Assembly: GCF_004341085.1 (NCBI RefSeq)
Contig: NZ_SLXW01000001.1
Coordinates: 744,001-808,000 of the forward strand
Source of the DNA: Sphingomonas sp. PP-CE-1G-424
Lineage (GTDB): Bacteria > Pseudomonadota > Alphaproteobacteria > Sphingomonadales > Sphingomonadaceae
Length of the DNA stretch: 64,000 nucleotides
Direction of reading: 5' to 3'
A program made the position numbers and the translations under genes. Shown in pieces: positions 26,973 through 35,632 of this stretch. The notes beneath the pieces are model-generated. The model did not search any database. It saw only the letters and a list, made by a program, of their open reading frames with translations, and had not been told where the DNA came from. Position 1 is the first letter of the stretch; every line of letters starts with the position of its first letter.

Positions 26973-29143
26973 TGGTACCCCCCCTTGGTCATAGGCAGCC
27001 GGCGCTTGCGAGCCGGGGCGTCGAGTTCGATTTGCCCCGTCGCGGCATGCTCGCGGCGACCTTCGAGCGCCGATTTGGCCGGTTTGGTACGCGGATCAGG
27101 TCGTGATGAGAGGATGTCCTGGTCGAGCGAGGTCAACCTTGCGCGGTCATTGGCGATGAAATCACCAAGCGTTACCGAAGAGGGCGTCGTGTGGACCAGA
27201 TCAACGATGTTTCCTGTAGTTTGCCTTATGCGTGGCACTTCGATGAGGGTGGCCAGGCGCTTTCGTGAAGCTGCAAGGTCGCCAGGGCTGATGTTACGGA
27301 TAGCGTCAATGAGATGCCCGCGGGCGTTCATCCGCTCCTCCTGCGTATTGAACGCCAACCCCTGCTTTTGCGCCTCGCGTTCGATCTGCTCGTGCAGCCA
27401 CAAGGGCATGCCGCTGCTGTATCTCTCGTCGGCGCACATCAGTTCGACATATTTCCGGGTCTTGCGGTTCCAGACATGGATGCGACTGATATCCATACTG
27501 TCGTAGCGGAACTCGACGGTCGCGGTGGCATCGCTGCGCCGCTGGCGGCGCGGCTCGATGGGTACAAGGTCGCGCAACAGTTCCGGCACCGCCTGAATCT
27601 CATGATAGCGCAGGTTGAAGGCACGAATGCCGGAGGGGGAAAGCTGCGCGCCGGAGCGCACCTCCATCACGTCGCGCGCAAACGATGCAAAGTCCGCGAA
27701 GTCATTGATGCCGAAGCGATTGATATCACGTTCGAATACAAGCGCAGGCTGCTGGCTACCCAGGCCGTCATGCGGCTCGACATTGTAGGATGCTATGATC
27801 TGGTTCGCGATCGCCTCCAGCTCATCGAGCATGACGATGGCTTGAGCCTCGGCGTCGTAACCCCAACGTCTGGCATCGTTCAGCGTCAATGCTCGCCCTG
27901 GCAGCAGACGGGTTGTCTGATCATTCAGAGTTTTGATCGCACGCTCGCCAATCGCTCGGTAGGTTGGCTGCTTGATCGGGCAGAACCGAACGGAAAATCC
28001 CGCATCCCGCGCTGCCGCTTCGAGCGTGTGGCTACGAAATTCGACGGCGTTATCGAGGATCAGGCAGCCCGGCTTGCCGCAAAGCATCGCAAGAACCGGA
28101 TATCGGCTTGTCATGGCCGGCGGGGGACGTTTGGGCAGAACGATGCGCCGCAATATCTCGCTGACCGACCATCGGCACGGATCTTGGAAGGTTATCAGAT
28201 GGCCGACGATGGCGCGACTTTTGACGTCGATAGCGAGTGTCAGCCACGGTCGTCCAAGAACCATCTGCAGGGCCGGACATACGACATGTACGTCGAGCCA
28301 AGTGTGATCCACTATCACATACTGCATGACGAAATCAGCCGCGAGCGGCTTGCCCGCTCCTGACCAATCCTGCTTGACGGCCTCTACCTCTATGGAGGTG
28401 GCCAAGGTCTTGTCCGACTCTAGTTCGTTGAAACGGCGTCGCACGGTGCGCTCTGAGCAGACCTCAAAAGGCTCGTGCGGCTTGTCGATGGACGGGTGAC
28501 GCCCGTCATTCACCAGATTGAGCCGATAGGCGTAATCGGCATGGATGTCCGCGACGTGGCGCCCCGCCTTCCTGCCCTCGAGCACGCATGTCCAGAGGAG
28601 CTGCTGATCGATGCTGCCGTTCGGCGAATGCACGATGCGCCTGCCGGACAGCGGGACCATGTGACGAGGATGGCGATTTCCGATGCTGCCGCGGTTCTTT
28701 CGCCAATTCTTCACCGACGATGCGGAAGGTTTTTGTCCGAATCGATGGGCCAACTCGGGCGTCCAGCAGTCGTCGAGGGCGGCTTTGATGGCACCAGTGC
28801 CTTGCGGAACGCCCCGTTCGTCCAGCATTTGGCAAGCGGTCGCCATACGCAAAGCGCGGGCAGAGATCGCGCCCGCCTGATCGCGGGTCCATTCTGCGCT
28901 ATCGTTGTAATTGCGGATTGTGTCGGATGAACGCGGCGTTCGAGTCACAGCATCTCCACCGTGCTGCATAAGCTGGAATTGCTCGACGGTCGGCAGTTCG
29001 AGCGATCCGTCCTTCTGCTCGTACTTGAGGATCTCGCCCGTGATCAGGTGGGTAAGCTGGACCCGGCCGTGAGCATAGGCAGGATGATATTCGGCTCCGC
29101 GAACGTCGACGATCGCGCCGGGAGAAAAGCGGATGTGCGCCAT
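26969..29143 (-). CDS. tnsB: TnsB/TniA-family DDE transposase
   Basis: A 724-residue transposase of the TnsB/TniA group with an RNase H-like core. The catalytic triad is readable as Asp279 in VIVDHTWLDVHV, Asp364 in CLILDNAVEF and Glu400 in YRAIGERAIKTLN. N-terminal DNA-binding helices precede the core, a C-terminal beta-barrel segment follows (VEFRYDSMDISRIHVWN), and the last 100 residues form a basic tail that usually contacts TnsC. The length is slightly above TnsB of Tn7 (702). It starts 133 bases after the tnsA stop. It cuts the 3' ends and joins them to target DNA. Confidence 0.92.
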   Translation of the reverse strand: MAHIRFSPGAIVDVRGAEYHPAYAHGRVQLTHLITGEILKYEQKDGSLELPTVEQFQLMQHGGDAVTRTPRSSDTIRNYNDSAEWTRDQAGAISARALRMATACQMLDERGVPQGTGAIKAALDDCWTPELAHRFGQKPSASSVKNWRKNRGSIGNRHPRHMVPLSGRRIVHSPNGSIDQQLLWTCVLEGRKAGRHVADIHADYAYRLNLVNDGRHPSIDKPHEPFEVCSERTVRRRFNELESDKTLATSIEVEAVKQDWSGAGKPLAADFVMQYVIVDHTWLDVHVVCPALQMVLGRPWLTLAIDVKSRAIVGHLITFQDPCRWSVSEILRRIVLPKRPPPAMTSRYPVLAMLCGKPGCLILDNAVEFRSHTLEAAARDAGFSVRFCPIKQPTYRAIGERAIKTLNDQTTRLLPGRALTLNDARRWGYDAEAQAIVMLDELEAIANQIIASYNVEPHDGLGSQQPALVFERDINRFGINDFADFASFARDVMEVRSGAQLSPSGIRAFNLRYHEIQAVPELLRDLVPIEPRRQRRSDATATVEFRYDSMDISRIHVWNRKTRKYVELMCADERYSSGMPLWLHEQIEREAQKQGLAFNTQEERMNARGHLIDAIRNISPGDLAASRKRLATLIEVPRIRQTTGNIVDLVHTTPSSVTLGDFIANDRARLTSLDQDILSSRPDPRTKPAKSALEGRREHAATGQIELDAPARKRRLPMTKGGYQ

Positions 29144-29276
29144 GGAATTCTAACCTTTTGGAACGCGCCGGTAGGTGGTCGGCATCGAGATGATGCCGGC
29201 GACAGGCGCTTCGGATCTAGAATGGATAGTGGCCCAGACCATTGAGGCGATCGGATCCCGGGCAGACACCGCCGCC

Positions 29277-30044
29277 TCAGTGAATGGTCACCGGCGTAGT
29301 ATCCAAGAGCGAACGGGTAAGGTCGATTTCAATGCGCCGAGCAACCGTCAGCGCCTGAAGCACGGCTTCGCCAGTGCGTGGGCAGTTAGGCGCGATCGCT
29401 TTGGCGGCGCTTCCGAAGGTAGCATTCGTGCCCACCAGCCGTTCGTGAGCTTCCAGACGCTCCAAATGCTCCGGTAGGATCGTCACGAACCTGCGTGAAC
29501 AAAACAGCATTACATTGCGACGATGAACGAGGCTGTCCCAGATCTGGTGGCGGAGGATGACCTTGAACCGGATGCCGCGCTCATCACAAATTTCATGAAC
29601 CGCCGTCAGCTTCGCGCGATACTCCGGATCGGCAAGATCACGCTCATCTCGCTTGATCTCTATAAGCGTGACGGTGCCATCAGGTGCAACCAGCTCGACG
29701 TCGATGGTGTAAACCTGCTTTTTGCCTCGCCGCGTGAATTCAAAGCGCACAGATTCTGACGCGACCCGAACCACCGTGAACTCCACCTCGGCGCGTGTCA
29801 GGAAATCGTACTGCGCCGCACCCTGCCAGTGGAGAACACGTCCGGCCTTACGGCTTGTGTACCAGCCATTTTCATGCGCGAGTCCGCCGTTGAAGGTGCG
29901 CAGCGCGCCGCCATCGTCAGCCCGGATCATCCGCACATGATGCGCATCGCTATGTTTGTCGCGGGTGAAACTGGCAATCGGGGCGATATTAGCACTGGAT
30001 GCTGGGTCTGCCACGTAAGCATGGCCTGTGGTTTTGAATGTCAT
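29277..30044 (-). CDS. tnsA: TnsA-like endonuclease
   Basis: A 255-residue protein whose central part fits the TnsA endonuclease. Glu86 or Glu88 lies in the region TRAEVEF, Asp115 in YTIDVELV, and Glu129-x-Lys131 in TLIEIKRDE, giving the restriction-enzyme-like E-D-(E/Q)xK site that cuts the 5' ends of the transposon. The C-terminal half (RFKVILRHQIWDSLVHRRN and a helical end) would contact TnsB and TnsC. AAGGA lies 8 bases before the ATG. It comes directly before tnsB. A working TnsA allows cut-and-paste movement, which sits oddly with the resolvase gene at the end of the same module. Confidence 0.82.
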   Translation of the reverse strand: MTFKTTGHAYVADPASSANIAPIASFTRDKHSDAHHVRMIRADDGGALRTFNGGLAHENGWYTSRKAGRVLHWQGAAQYDFLTRAEVEFTVVRVASESVRFEFTRRGKKQVYTIDVELVAPDGTVTLIEIKRDERDLADPEYRAKLTAVHEICDERGIRFKVILRHQIWDSLVHRRNVMLFCSRRFVTILPEHLERLEAHERLVGTNATFGSAAKAIAPNCPRTGEAVLQALTVARRIEIDLTRSLLDTTPVTIH

Positions 30045-30173
30045 CGATCGTTCCTTCCATCTCGCAATCGGATGCGATGGACGTGAGGGGGCATGATCCG
30101 GGGGGGGGCCGAACCTTGACAGGTTTCACGGAATGAAGGAGATCAGGGGCAGTAAGGTCCTTGATCTTCTATG

Positions 30174-30205
30174 GGCCTCGCTGGTTGCACCCGGCGGGGC
30201 CTTTT
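30174..30205 (+). terminator. Intrinsic terminator with no visible upstream gene
   Basis: An 11-bp stem (30174-30184 with 30191-30201, two G-U pairs) with a 6-base loop is followed at once by TTTT. It is oriented rightward, but the only nearby genes run leftward. It may end a short RNA made between about 30110 and 30205, or protect the transposition operon from reading from the other side. Confidence 0.7.
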
Positions 30206-30259
30206 CATTTCCGTAGCTTGTAATAGTTCCGCGCGTTCGCGCGGCTATCTGCTACGACA

Positions 30260-30490
30260 TCATCGATCACCTCCAGCTGGTTGCGGATAATTCGCAGGCC
30301 AGAGCTGGGCAGGCGTAAAGGCTGCCGCTGCGGCGATGGCCTCTTCCACCCGGCGCGAGCGCACGAGGCCTTTGGAAACTCTGGTGACAGTGCTGGGACT
30401 GACGCTCAAATCGCGGGCGATCTGCGACAGCGAAGTGCCACGGCGCTCCAGCGCCCATTTGATGTGTCCGTGCCAATCTTCGCCGCCCAT
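30260..30490 (-). CDS. Ner-like HTH regulator of the transposition module
   Basis: A 76-residue DNA-binding protein. MGGEDWHGHIKWALERRGTS leads into a helix-turn-helix (SQIARDLSVSPSTVTRVSKG) and ends in FTPAQLWPANYP, the arrangement of Ner of phage Mu and the Nlp/SfsB regulators. The ATG at 30490 has GAGG 8 bases upstream; an alternative GTG at 30553 lacks this. It is read in the same direction as tnsA-tnsB-tnsC-tniQ and lies just before them. By analogy with Mu Ner it may repress the transposition genes. The palindromes in the AT-rich DNA upstream are candidate binding sites. Confidence 0.82.
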   Translation of the reverse strand: MGGEDWHGHIKWALERRGTSLSQIARDLSVSPSTVTRVSKGLVRSRRVEEAIAAAAAFTPAQLWPANYPQPAGGDR

Positions 30491-30634
30491 TGTCTGCCTC
30501 ACTGGGAAGTCGTTTGCGCCAAGTCGCAGCGGCGCTTTGCCCTCACGACCCACAAGCGATTTGAATCATGAAACCATGCGTCCGTCAATTAGTTATGGTG
30601 TCAATATAAATGGCCAAACTGTTTACAAGTGTTG

Positions 30635-30651
30635 ACGAAAATATATTTCGT
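30635..30651. promoter_or_regulatory. Inverted repeat, possible operator
   Basis: ACGAAA and TTTCGT flank ATATA. It lies about 145 bases upstream of the Ner-like start in AT-rich DNA and could bind that regulator or the transposase. Confidence 0.35.
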
Positions 30652-30760
30652 AACCTTTCTCTGATATATTCGCTTTGCGATATCTTCAAATTAAATCCTC
30701 ATGCTTTATATTTTGTACCATTGTTAATAACTTTATAATGCGATTAAATACCACACCAGT

Positions 30761-30774
30761 AATCACATGTGATT
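30761..30774. promoter_or_regulatory. Perfect 14-bp palindrome, possible operator
   Basis: AATCACATGTGATT is its own reverse complement. It sits in the AT-rich gap between the transposition module and the defence-like island. No regulator is assigned. Confidence 0.35.
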
Positions 30775-31092
30775 ATCATTGTATTCCGTAATATTGCCTC
30801 GGCGCCGAGTATCAAATTGTCCGCTTGCAACGCATATTAAACATGACAACCCGGTTCTTGGAATCATCTGAAAAATTGATTTTCGAGACGCTCTCGACCT
30901 GCCTAAAGTCGATGCAGACACGGTCTGCTGGTCACAAGTCAGTATCATGGGAAGCGGCTGCACACGTCGCACTTAGCCACCAATCCTGGTGGAAACCGGA
31001 ATGGCCGGTTTCAAGCAGCGCTCGGCGATTAGCGGACCTTCGTTCAGACAATGGCGCGGGGGTCTGCATGTTCGTCGCGGGAATCTGGTTGC

Positions 31093-31760
31093 TTAAGCTG
31101 GATCAGGTACGGCATCGTCTACGGTTTGATACGTGCGAGCCGCATCGACAGCCTCAGCCCACCGTCGGTTACGAAGGAGACCGGAATGGCGTACTGATAG
31201 TTTGCCACAATCGGGAAGAGTGCGGACTAACCCCCTGAAAGTTTCGAAGTGGGCGGCAGCGACCTCCCCGCTCATGGTAACGCTCGTGATGCAATTGAGC
31301 GGGATTGCTAGATTGTAACTAAGTTCTCCGAAAGGCGCATCGGGAACGGCTACAAGCCGGTACTCGCGCTAAGCCCGATAGACTTGCCGCTTAATGAACG
31401 GTAGGGCATGAAACGGTTTCTGCAAGATGAGATCTCGCCAATTTACATAACTCACCGGGCCGTACTTAATAGCGGGATCGAGCGAAACCGCTTCGATAAG
31501 CTTCGCCTTATCGCTGCGATGCACACGCCGAAGCCTCGGTCAGCGAAAACCTGCCAATGATGCGCCGTTTCGTTTCCTTCTGCCATGCAATACGCGAAGG
31601 CAACCCGTCTTGGGGTAGTGCTGGCGTCAAGGTCCATCAGCTCACGGTCGTTACGATCCGCCCAAGCAAGCGGGTTTAGCAAGGTGATCCGACGGTTGAT
31701 GAACGTGTCGAGCGCTGCGAGCGTGCTCGTATAACGCTTGAGGGATCCCCAATATTGCAT
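31093..31760 (-). pseudogene. Broken DUF2971-like gene
   Basis: The first part, from an ATG at 31760 with AGGAGG 8 bases upstream, encodes MQYWGSLKRYTS through AYCMAEGNETAHHWQVFADR and GFGVCIA, typical of DUF2971-like proteins. Near 31511-31520 one base is missing: the original frame hits a stop at 31452, while a second frame goes on as DKAKLIEAVSLDPAIKYGPV, then an amber codon at 31369-31371, then REYRLVAVPDAPFGELSYN and on to a natural stop at 31093. Joined, the parts give a protein of about 220 residues. The frameshift and the in-frame stop together indicate loss of function. Intact relatives are often found near phage-defence genes; their role is not established. Confidence 0.8.
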
Positions 31761-31872
31761 GACCAATCCCTCCTGCTCCACCCTCTAAACGGCACGTGGT
31801 GTATTGGCTAACTCAACCGGCTGCATTCTGAAAAGATTAATGAGGTAATCGATCGGTGCTCTGCGGTATAAT

Positions 31873-33435
31873 CTATGACCTTGGCCAGCCAAAGTCGCGA
31901 CGTACAATTCCTCGCACGCTGGTTAAACAGGGCAATTCTAGATGTTGTTCGAAGACAGCCATCAGTTCCCCTAGCAAAGCGTCGCGCGCTTCATTTTCGA
32001 TTCTGTCCGTATCTATCTCAGGCGCTGGCGGTGCGAGCTTGCCTACCGCCTCGGTCTTCATGTCGAGCAACCGAGCACCGAGCGACTGCAGCGAACTGAG
32101 CGTTGCCGCATTTGCGTTGCGTGATGCTCTGCTGACCTCCGAGTGAAGTTTTGTCATATCCGCAGAAACTTTGAGCGTCCGGTCACCATTCCTGAAGGCA
32201 TTGCGGCGAAGGGACTCAAAATCCTCTACCATCCGTTCCGTTCTCTGCGTCAGCTTCTCCAAGGAGAGCTGACCTTGATTGGACACGTCCTGCGCCCAAG
32301 TGCCGGCGTCCTTGCAAACGCTCGAACCGATTTCGCCCCGTATCGTCGTCCACGCCTTAGTGTCCTCGAAGCCATCGCGCCGCGCATTGGGCACAATCGC
32401 CTTCGGATCGACGAAAATCTCCCCGATAAACCAATCCTGATAACGCCCATTTGACTTGTTTTGACGCTGGAAAATTTCGCGAACGACCGCAGTGCCGTCT
32501 ATCTGAATGTTCTTCGCGCGAACGCGAATGCCTCGCACCTCTTCGTCAGTATATGAGCCAGGCACCTCCTTCTTGCCTACCCAGGCCCACCACTGTTTAG
32601 TGGGAGAAGTGTAGAACTTTTTGTCTGATAGCACGACCTTTGTTTCTACGTCTTGGATAGCGAACTTTGCCGTGAACGGTTTTAGCACCGGCTTTGGCTC
32701 TTGGCCGGGCTCCTCGATTACAATCTTTACAGTTTCGATCGGCACAGGCGCAGACTTAGCATATTCCCGAATCGCATCGGCGAATGGGAAGTCATCGCGG
32801 TAATCCACGGGGGACACTTGCTCGAGGAAAAGCGCCATTTCCTTCGCGGATGTCACCTCTTTCGGCGCTTCAACGAAAGTGCGCATTGCGACTTCAAAGA
32901 ATGGAAGATCGGCAGCAAGCGCGTCGTCCTGAGTGGCCTTCACGCAATCTTTTAGGAGCTGTTGAGCGGTGTAGCGACTGCCCCGCTCCGGCGACATCAT
33001 CTCACGCATCTTCTTCGCATCAAAAACGACTTTGGTAGAGGTGCTCTCTCCACTTGCCTTCGTGGTGAACGTAAGCGTGTCGCAGAACGCGACGCCAGCA
33101 AGGCGCCCGATCCCTCGAAATCCTGCGTCGGTCGAGAAGTCTTTCGCGGATGCCCCGATCGATGTGAGCGTTTTTACGGCAGTGTCAGACGACAGACCGG
33201 CGCCATTGTCACGGATGCGGATACCGGCACCGTCAGCGTCGAAAATGATGCGGATAAGCCCATCAGACGGTCGGAGCTGGTGTAGCTTGTTTACCGCACG
33301 CTGGATCGAATCGAAGCCGTTCTGCACATACTCTCGAATCGCATTCCGGGTCTCCTCGTACATTCCGATCGTCAGCGTCTCGAGGACAAATCCACCGAAA
33401 TACGGATCGACCTCAATATTGCGGGTACCGGCCAT
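31873..33435 (-). CDS. GHKL (Hsp90/MutL-type) ATPase, partner of the PIN protein
   Basis: A 520-residue protein with an N-terminal GHKL ATP-binding domain. The N box is NAIREYVQNGFDSI (Glu35, Asn39), the G1 box IRIRDNGAGL (Asp76) and the lid region KTLTSIGASAKDFSTDAGFR with GIGRLAGV. A second domain follows with a conserved GIRVRAKNIQIDG ... FIGEIFVDPKAIVPNARRDG block, then a helical C-terminus. It matches the ATPase encoded at 38265-39794 in both blocks, so the two are homologues. It starts on the last base of the PIN gene (TAATG), a coupled pair. ATP-driven clamp motion that controls the PIN nuclease is inferred. MORC/paraMORC-type ATPases near restriction genes are the nearest described analogy. 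Confidence 0.85.
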   Translation of the reverse strand: MAGTRNIEVDPYFGGFVLETLTIGMYEETRNAIREYVQNGFDSIQRAVNKLHQLRPSDGLIRIIFDADGAGIRIRDNGAGLSSDTAVKTLTSIGASAKDFSTDAGFRGIGRLAGVAFCDTLTFTTKASGESTSTKVVFDAKKMREMMSPERGSRYTAQQLLKDCVKATQDDALAADLPFFEVAMRTFVEAPKEVTSAKEMALFLEQVSPVDYRDDFPFADAIREYAKSAPVPIETVKIVIEEPGQEPKPVLKPFTAKFAIQDVETKVVLSDKKFYTSPTKQWWAWVGKKEVPGSYTDEEVRGIRVRAKNIQIDGTAVVREIFQRQNKSNGRYQDWFIGEIFVDPKAIVPNARRDGFEDTKAWTTIRGEIGSSVCKDAGTWAQDVSNQGQLSLEKLTQRTERMVEDFESLRRNAFRNGDRTLKVSADMTKLHSEVSRASRNANAATLSSLQSLGARLLDMKTEAVGKLAPPAPEIDTDRIENEARDALLGELMAVFEQHLELPCLTSVRGIVRRDFGWPRS

Positions 33436-35327
33436 TACTTCTTCTCCCCGGTGACATCTCGCCAGACCTCGGTCGGCGCACGCAACCCTATATGTTCGTC
33501 ATAAGTATAACCGTCCATCGCTGTGCCGGCGGGGCCGAGCTGGCGCCGCGGCAAAACGTAGAGATCAGCAAGATGGTCCAGCAAAAGCTCGGTTGTGAGC
33601 TGGGCGCTTTCGAACCGGCGAGCGATTCGGAGTTTCGGGTCCGCTTGAACGTCAATAATCAGGTTATGATCGTTGATCCAGATTGCGCGTAGCGCCCTGT
33701 TTCGGTCGAGCTCCGTGTCTATTTTGATTTCAGCAAATATTGGCAACGGGTCCGAGGGTATGAACAGTGGCAAGCGAGGCGCCGATAGCGCCTTCTTTCG
33801 TATTTGCTCGATCGGTGCCCGAGCGATTGGCTGGTCGAGCATGACAAGCAGCTTCTGCGCCACAAGACCATTCGGCGTACATAGCAGCTTGTTTTTGCCA
33901 TCGAGATAAGTGCCGGCAAGGAGCCCCATAAACAGGAACGTTGCTGTCTCCTGCGGGAACGAACTCAACGAGGCTGCGAGATCGGCCGCGGCCGCAGCGC
34001 GCTGTGTATCACCATTAGCTGAAATGAGAAGTCGACGAGCAAACCCAACCAGACCCGCGCCGCCAATGCTTCCCGCGATCCCGCTAGTTATCAGGTCGAG
34101 GACGTCTTGTGATGCGAGCGCTTTGCCGAACTTTGATTCGAATTCCTCAAGCCCCCCCGGAGACACGGCATCGTCCCGGGTGTCATATAGGGCGCGCTGC
34201 ACGACCGCGTCACTCGCAATTAGGTTCGAAGGGTCGAGGAACCGGACGCTGCTCGCACGAGCTGCGCCTTCAGCGATCCTTTCCAATTCACGCTCCTGCC
34301 GCTCACGTGCCTCATTCCGCAACTCCGCATCCGTCTTTGGGGGCGGAAGGCTGGGTGGTTGCGCAGCCGCGACGAAACCTGCGACATCACCCGGTCCCCG
34401 CTTCATGACTTCTGCCAGACGAGCCTGATCGAGGAGCACCAGTTCACGGGCGTCGGCGGTTCGCGCTGCTTCGAAACTAAGCATTGGGTGCGGGGGCTGG
34501 ACGCCACTGGCCTTGCCTTCGTTATCTCCCCGCACGGGCAGCTTGCCAGCCATCCGCCAGTCGTTTTTTACGTCCTTAGTCAGGATTGCGACTGTCCTGA
34601 CGCGGTGGGCGCGCGCGTGTTCTAAAATTTCCTGCCAGAAGACAAGGTCGCCCCACCGGTTGCTACCGATCACGACGTCATTGCCGTCATGATCGTCTGT
34701 TTCGGTTTCCTTTTTGCGCTTGTCCTGAAATCCAGGCGGCACCCGGCCCGTGAAGCGAGCGTCGGCCAGCGTCTCGATTGAATGGAAACGGTCGAAGATC
34801 TCTCCGCCCTTCATCGCTCTCGCATTAGCGAACTCGATAACCTCACGGGCGTTGCGTTCGTAACTGGCTTTCCATGCGGTTGTCCGATCGGTCAGCGTCC
34901 TAACCGCTCTGAGTGCGTCTTTTGCCTGTTCACGCTGCTGTGAAACGCTTGATGCGCCATTGAGGGGCTCATCAAACAAAGTCCACATTGTCGGAAAGCT
35001 TTCCCCAATTACTTTCGTCAGTTTCTTGATATGTTCGTCCAGGTCGATGGTTATCCTGCCTTCGACATGGTGACGGTACAATTCGTGAAGCGACCAAGTG
35101 GGGACGACCACACGCTCAGCGCACGCCCCCTCGAGCCATCCGTAAAATTCGGCCCGCGAAGCGGGGCTAATCTTGATCAGCCACATCAGAAACGACGTAT
35201 CAATATAAACGTAACTACCCGGCGCTCGCAGCGCGAGATCGACGCGTGCGGTGAATGCCGTTACATCCTCGCTATCGATCGGTAGCCGCAGTGACGCGTC
35301 TCGATTCCCTTGGCGTGGGACCTCCAT
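33435..35327 (-). CDS. PIN-like domain protein (putative RNase effector)
   Basis: A 630-residue protein with an N-terminal PIN-like nuclease domain. Asp43 in SYVYIDTSFLMW, Glu82 in SLHELYRHH, Asp227 in GDLVFWQEIL and Asp252 in VAILTKDVKNDW give a complete acidic metal site of the type that cuts RNA. A Pro-rich and charged linker near residues 320-370 leads to a long C-terminal region of unknown fold. It is coupled to the GHKL ATPase gene that follows. The start is uncertain: the frame is open to 35471, but that extension begins at a TTG and has no good ribosome site; the ATG at 35327 places the first PIN strand at a usual distance. Toxic RNA cleavage controlled by the ATPase is inferred. Confidence 0.78.
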   Translation of the reverse strand: MEVPRQGNRDASLRLPIDSEDVTAFTARVDLALRAPGSYVYIDTSFLMWLIKISPASRAEFYGWLEGACAERVVVPTWSLHELYRHHVEGRITIDLDEHIKKLTKVIGESFPTMWTLFDEPLNGASSVSQQREQAKDALRAVRTLTDRTTAWKASYERNAREVIEFANARAMKGGEIFDRFHSIETLADARFTGRVPPGFQDKRKKETETDDHDGNDVVIGSNRWGDLVFWQEILEHARAHRVRTVAILTKDVKNDWRMAGKLPVRGDNEGKASGVQPPHPMLSFEAARTADARELVLLDQARLAEVMKRGPGDVAGFVAAAQPPSLPPPKTDAELRNEARERQERELERIAEGAARASSVRFLDPSNLIASDAVVQRALYDTRDDAVSPGGLEEFESKFGKALASQDVLDLITSGIAGSIGGAGLVGFARRLLISANGDTQRAAAAADLAASLSSFPQETATFLFMGLLAGTYLDGKNKLLCTPNGLVAQKLLVMLDQPIARAPIEQIRKKALSAPRLPLFIPSDPLPIFAEIKIDTELDRNRALRAIWINDHNLIIDVQADPKLRIARRFESAQLTTELLLDHLADLYVLPRRQLGPAGTAMDGYTYDEHIGLRAPTEVWRDVTGEKK

Positions 35328-35632
35328 TGTGCGTCGCGAGTTTATGCCTGTGCGCCGAAGCAAATCTCGGAATGCGATCACCTTTTTGTGGACTTGCAGA
35401 TCGCCCCCCCCGGGCGCATTAGCGCCTTTGTGCTCTTCGCGCGCCGTGCGGCGACGCGTTTCCACCTGCAAGACCTAACGTAGGACACGGACGCGAGCAA
35501 TGTGGGATTTGCAATCACTTGCTGCGGGCCACCATCGTGTATTGACAGCGGCGGACTAGATCGCGATGCAGCGATGCGCTACCTGCATCGAGGCGATGCA
35601 GATTGCGCAGTGTCACAATGCGAGGTAGCCGG
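35328..35632. promoter_or_regulatory. Divergent control region between the two GHKL-containing operons
   Basis: About 300 bases separate the leftward PIN-GHKL pair from the rightward DGQHR-radical SAM-GHKL operon (less if the PIN gene starts upstream). It includes a run of eight G on the minus strand near 35407-35414. No clear promoter pair was found. A shared control region would allow joint regulation. Confidence 0.35.

Larger units (their letters stand above)
30554..31092. other. AT-rich intergenic region upstream of the Ner-like gene
   Basis: No gene is supported here. The section from about 30590 to 30800 is markedly rich in A and T compared with everything around it, as often seen at promoters and ends of transferred DNA. 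It contains at least two symmetrical sites (separate entries). A 137-codon frame on the plus strand starting at 30825 lies antisense to a decayed gene and is not accepted. Confidence 0.6.

Noticed and set aside
30590..30660. Right end of the Tn7-like element
   Set aside because: TGT and GTCAA words occur here, but their order and spacing do not clearly mirror the left candidate, so no end was called.
30825..31238. 137-codon frame on the plus strand
   Set aside because: It overlaps the decayed DUF2971-like gene on the other strand, and the decayed frame has family-like sequence.
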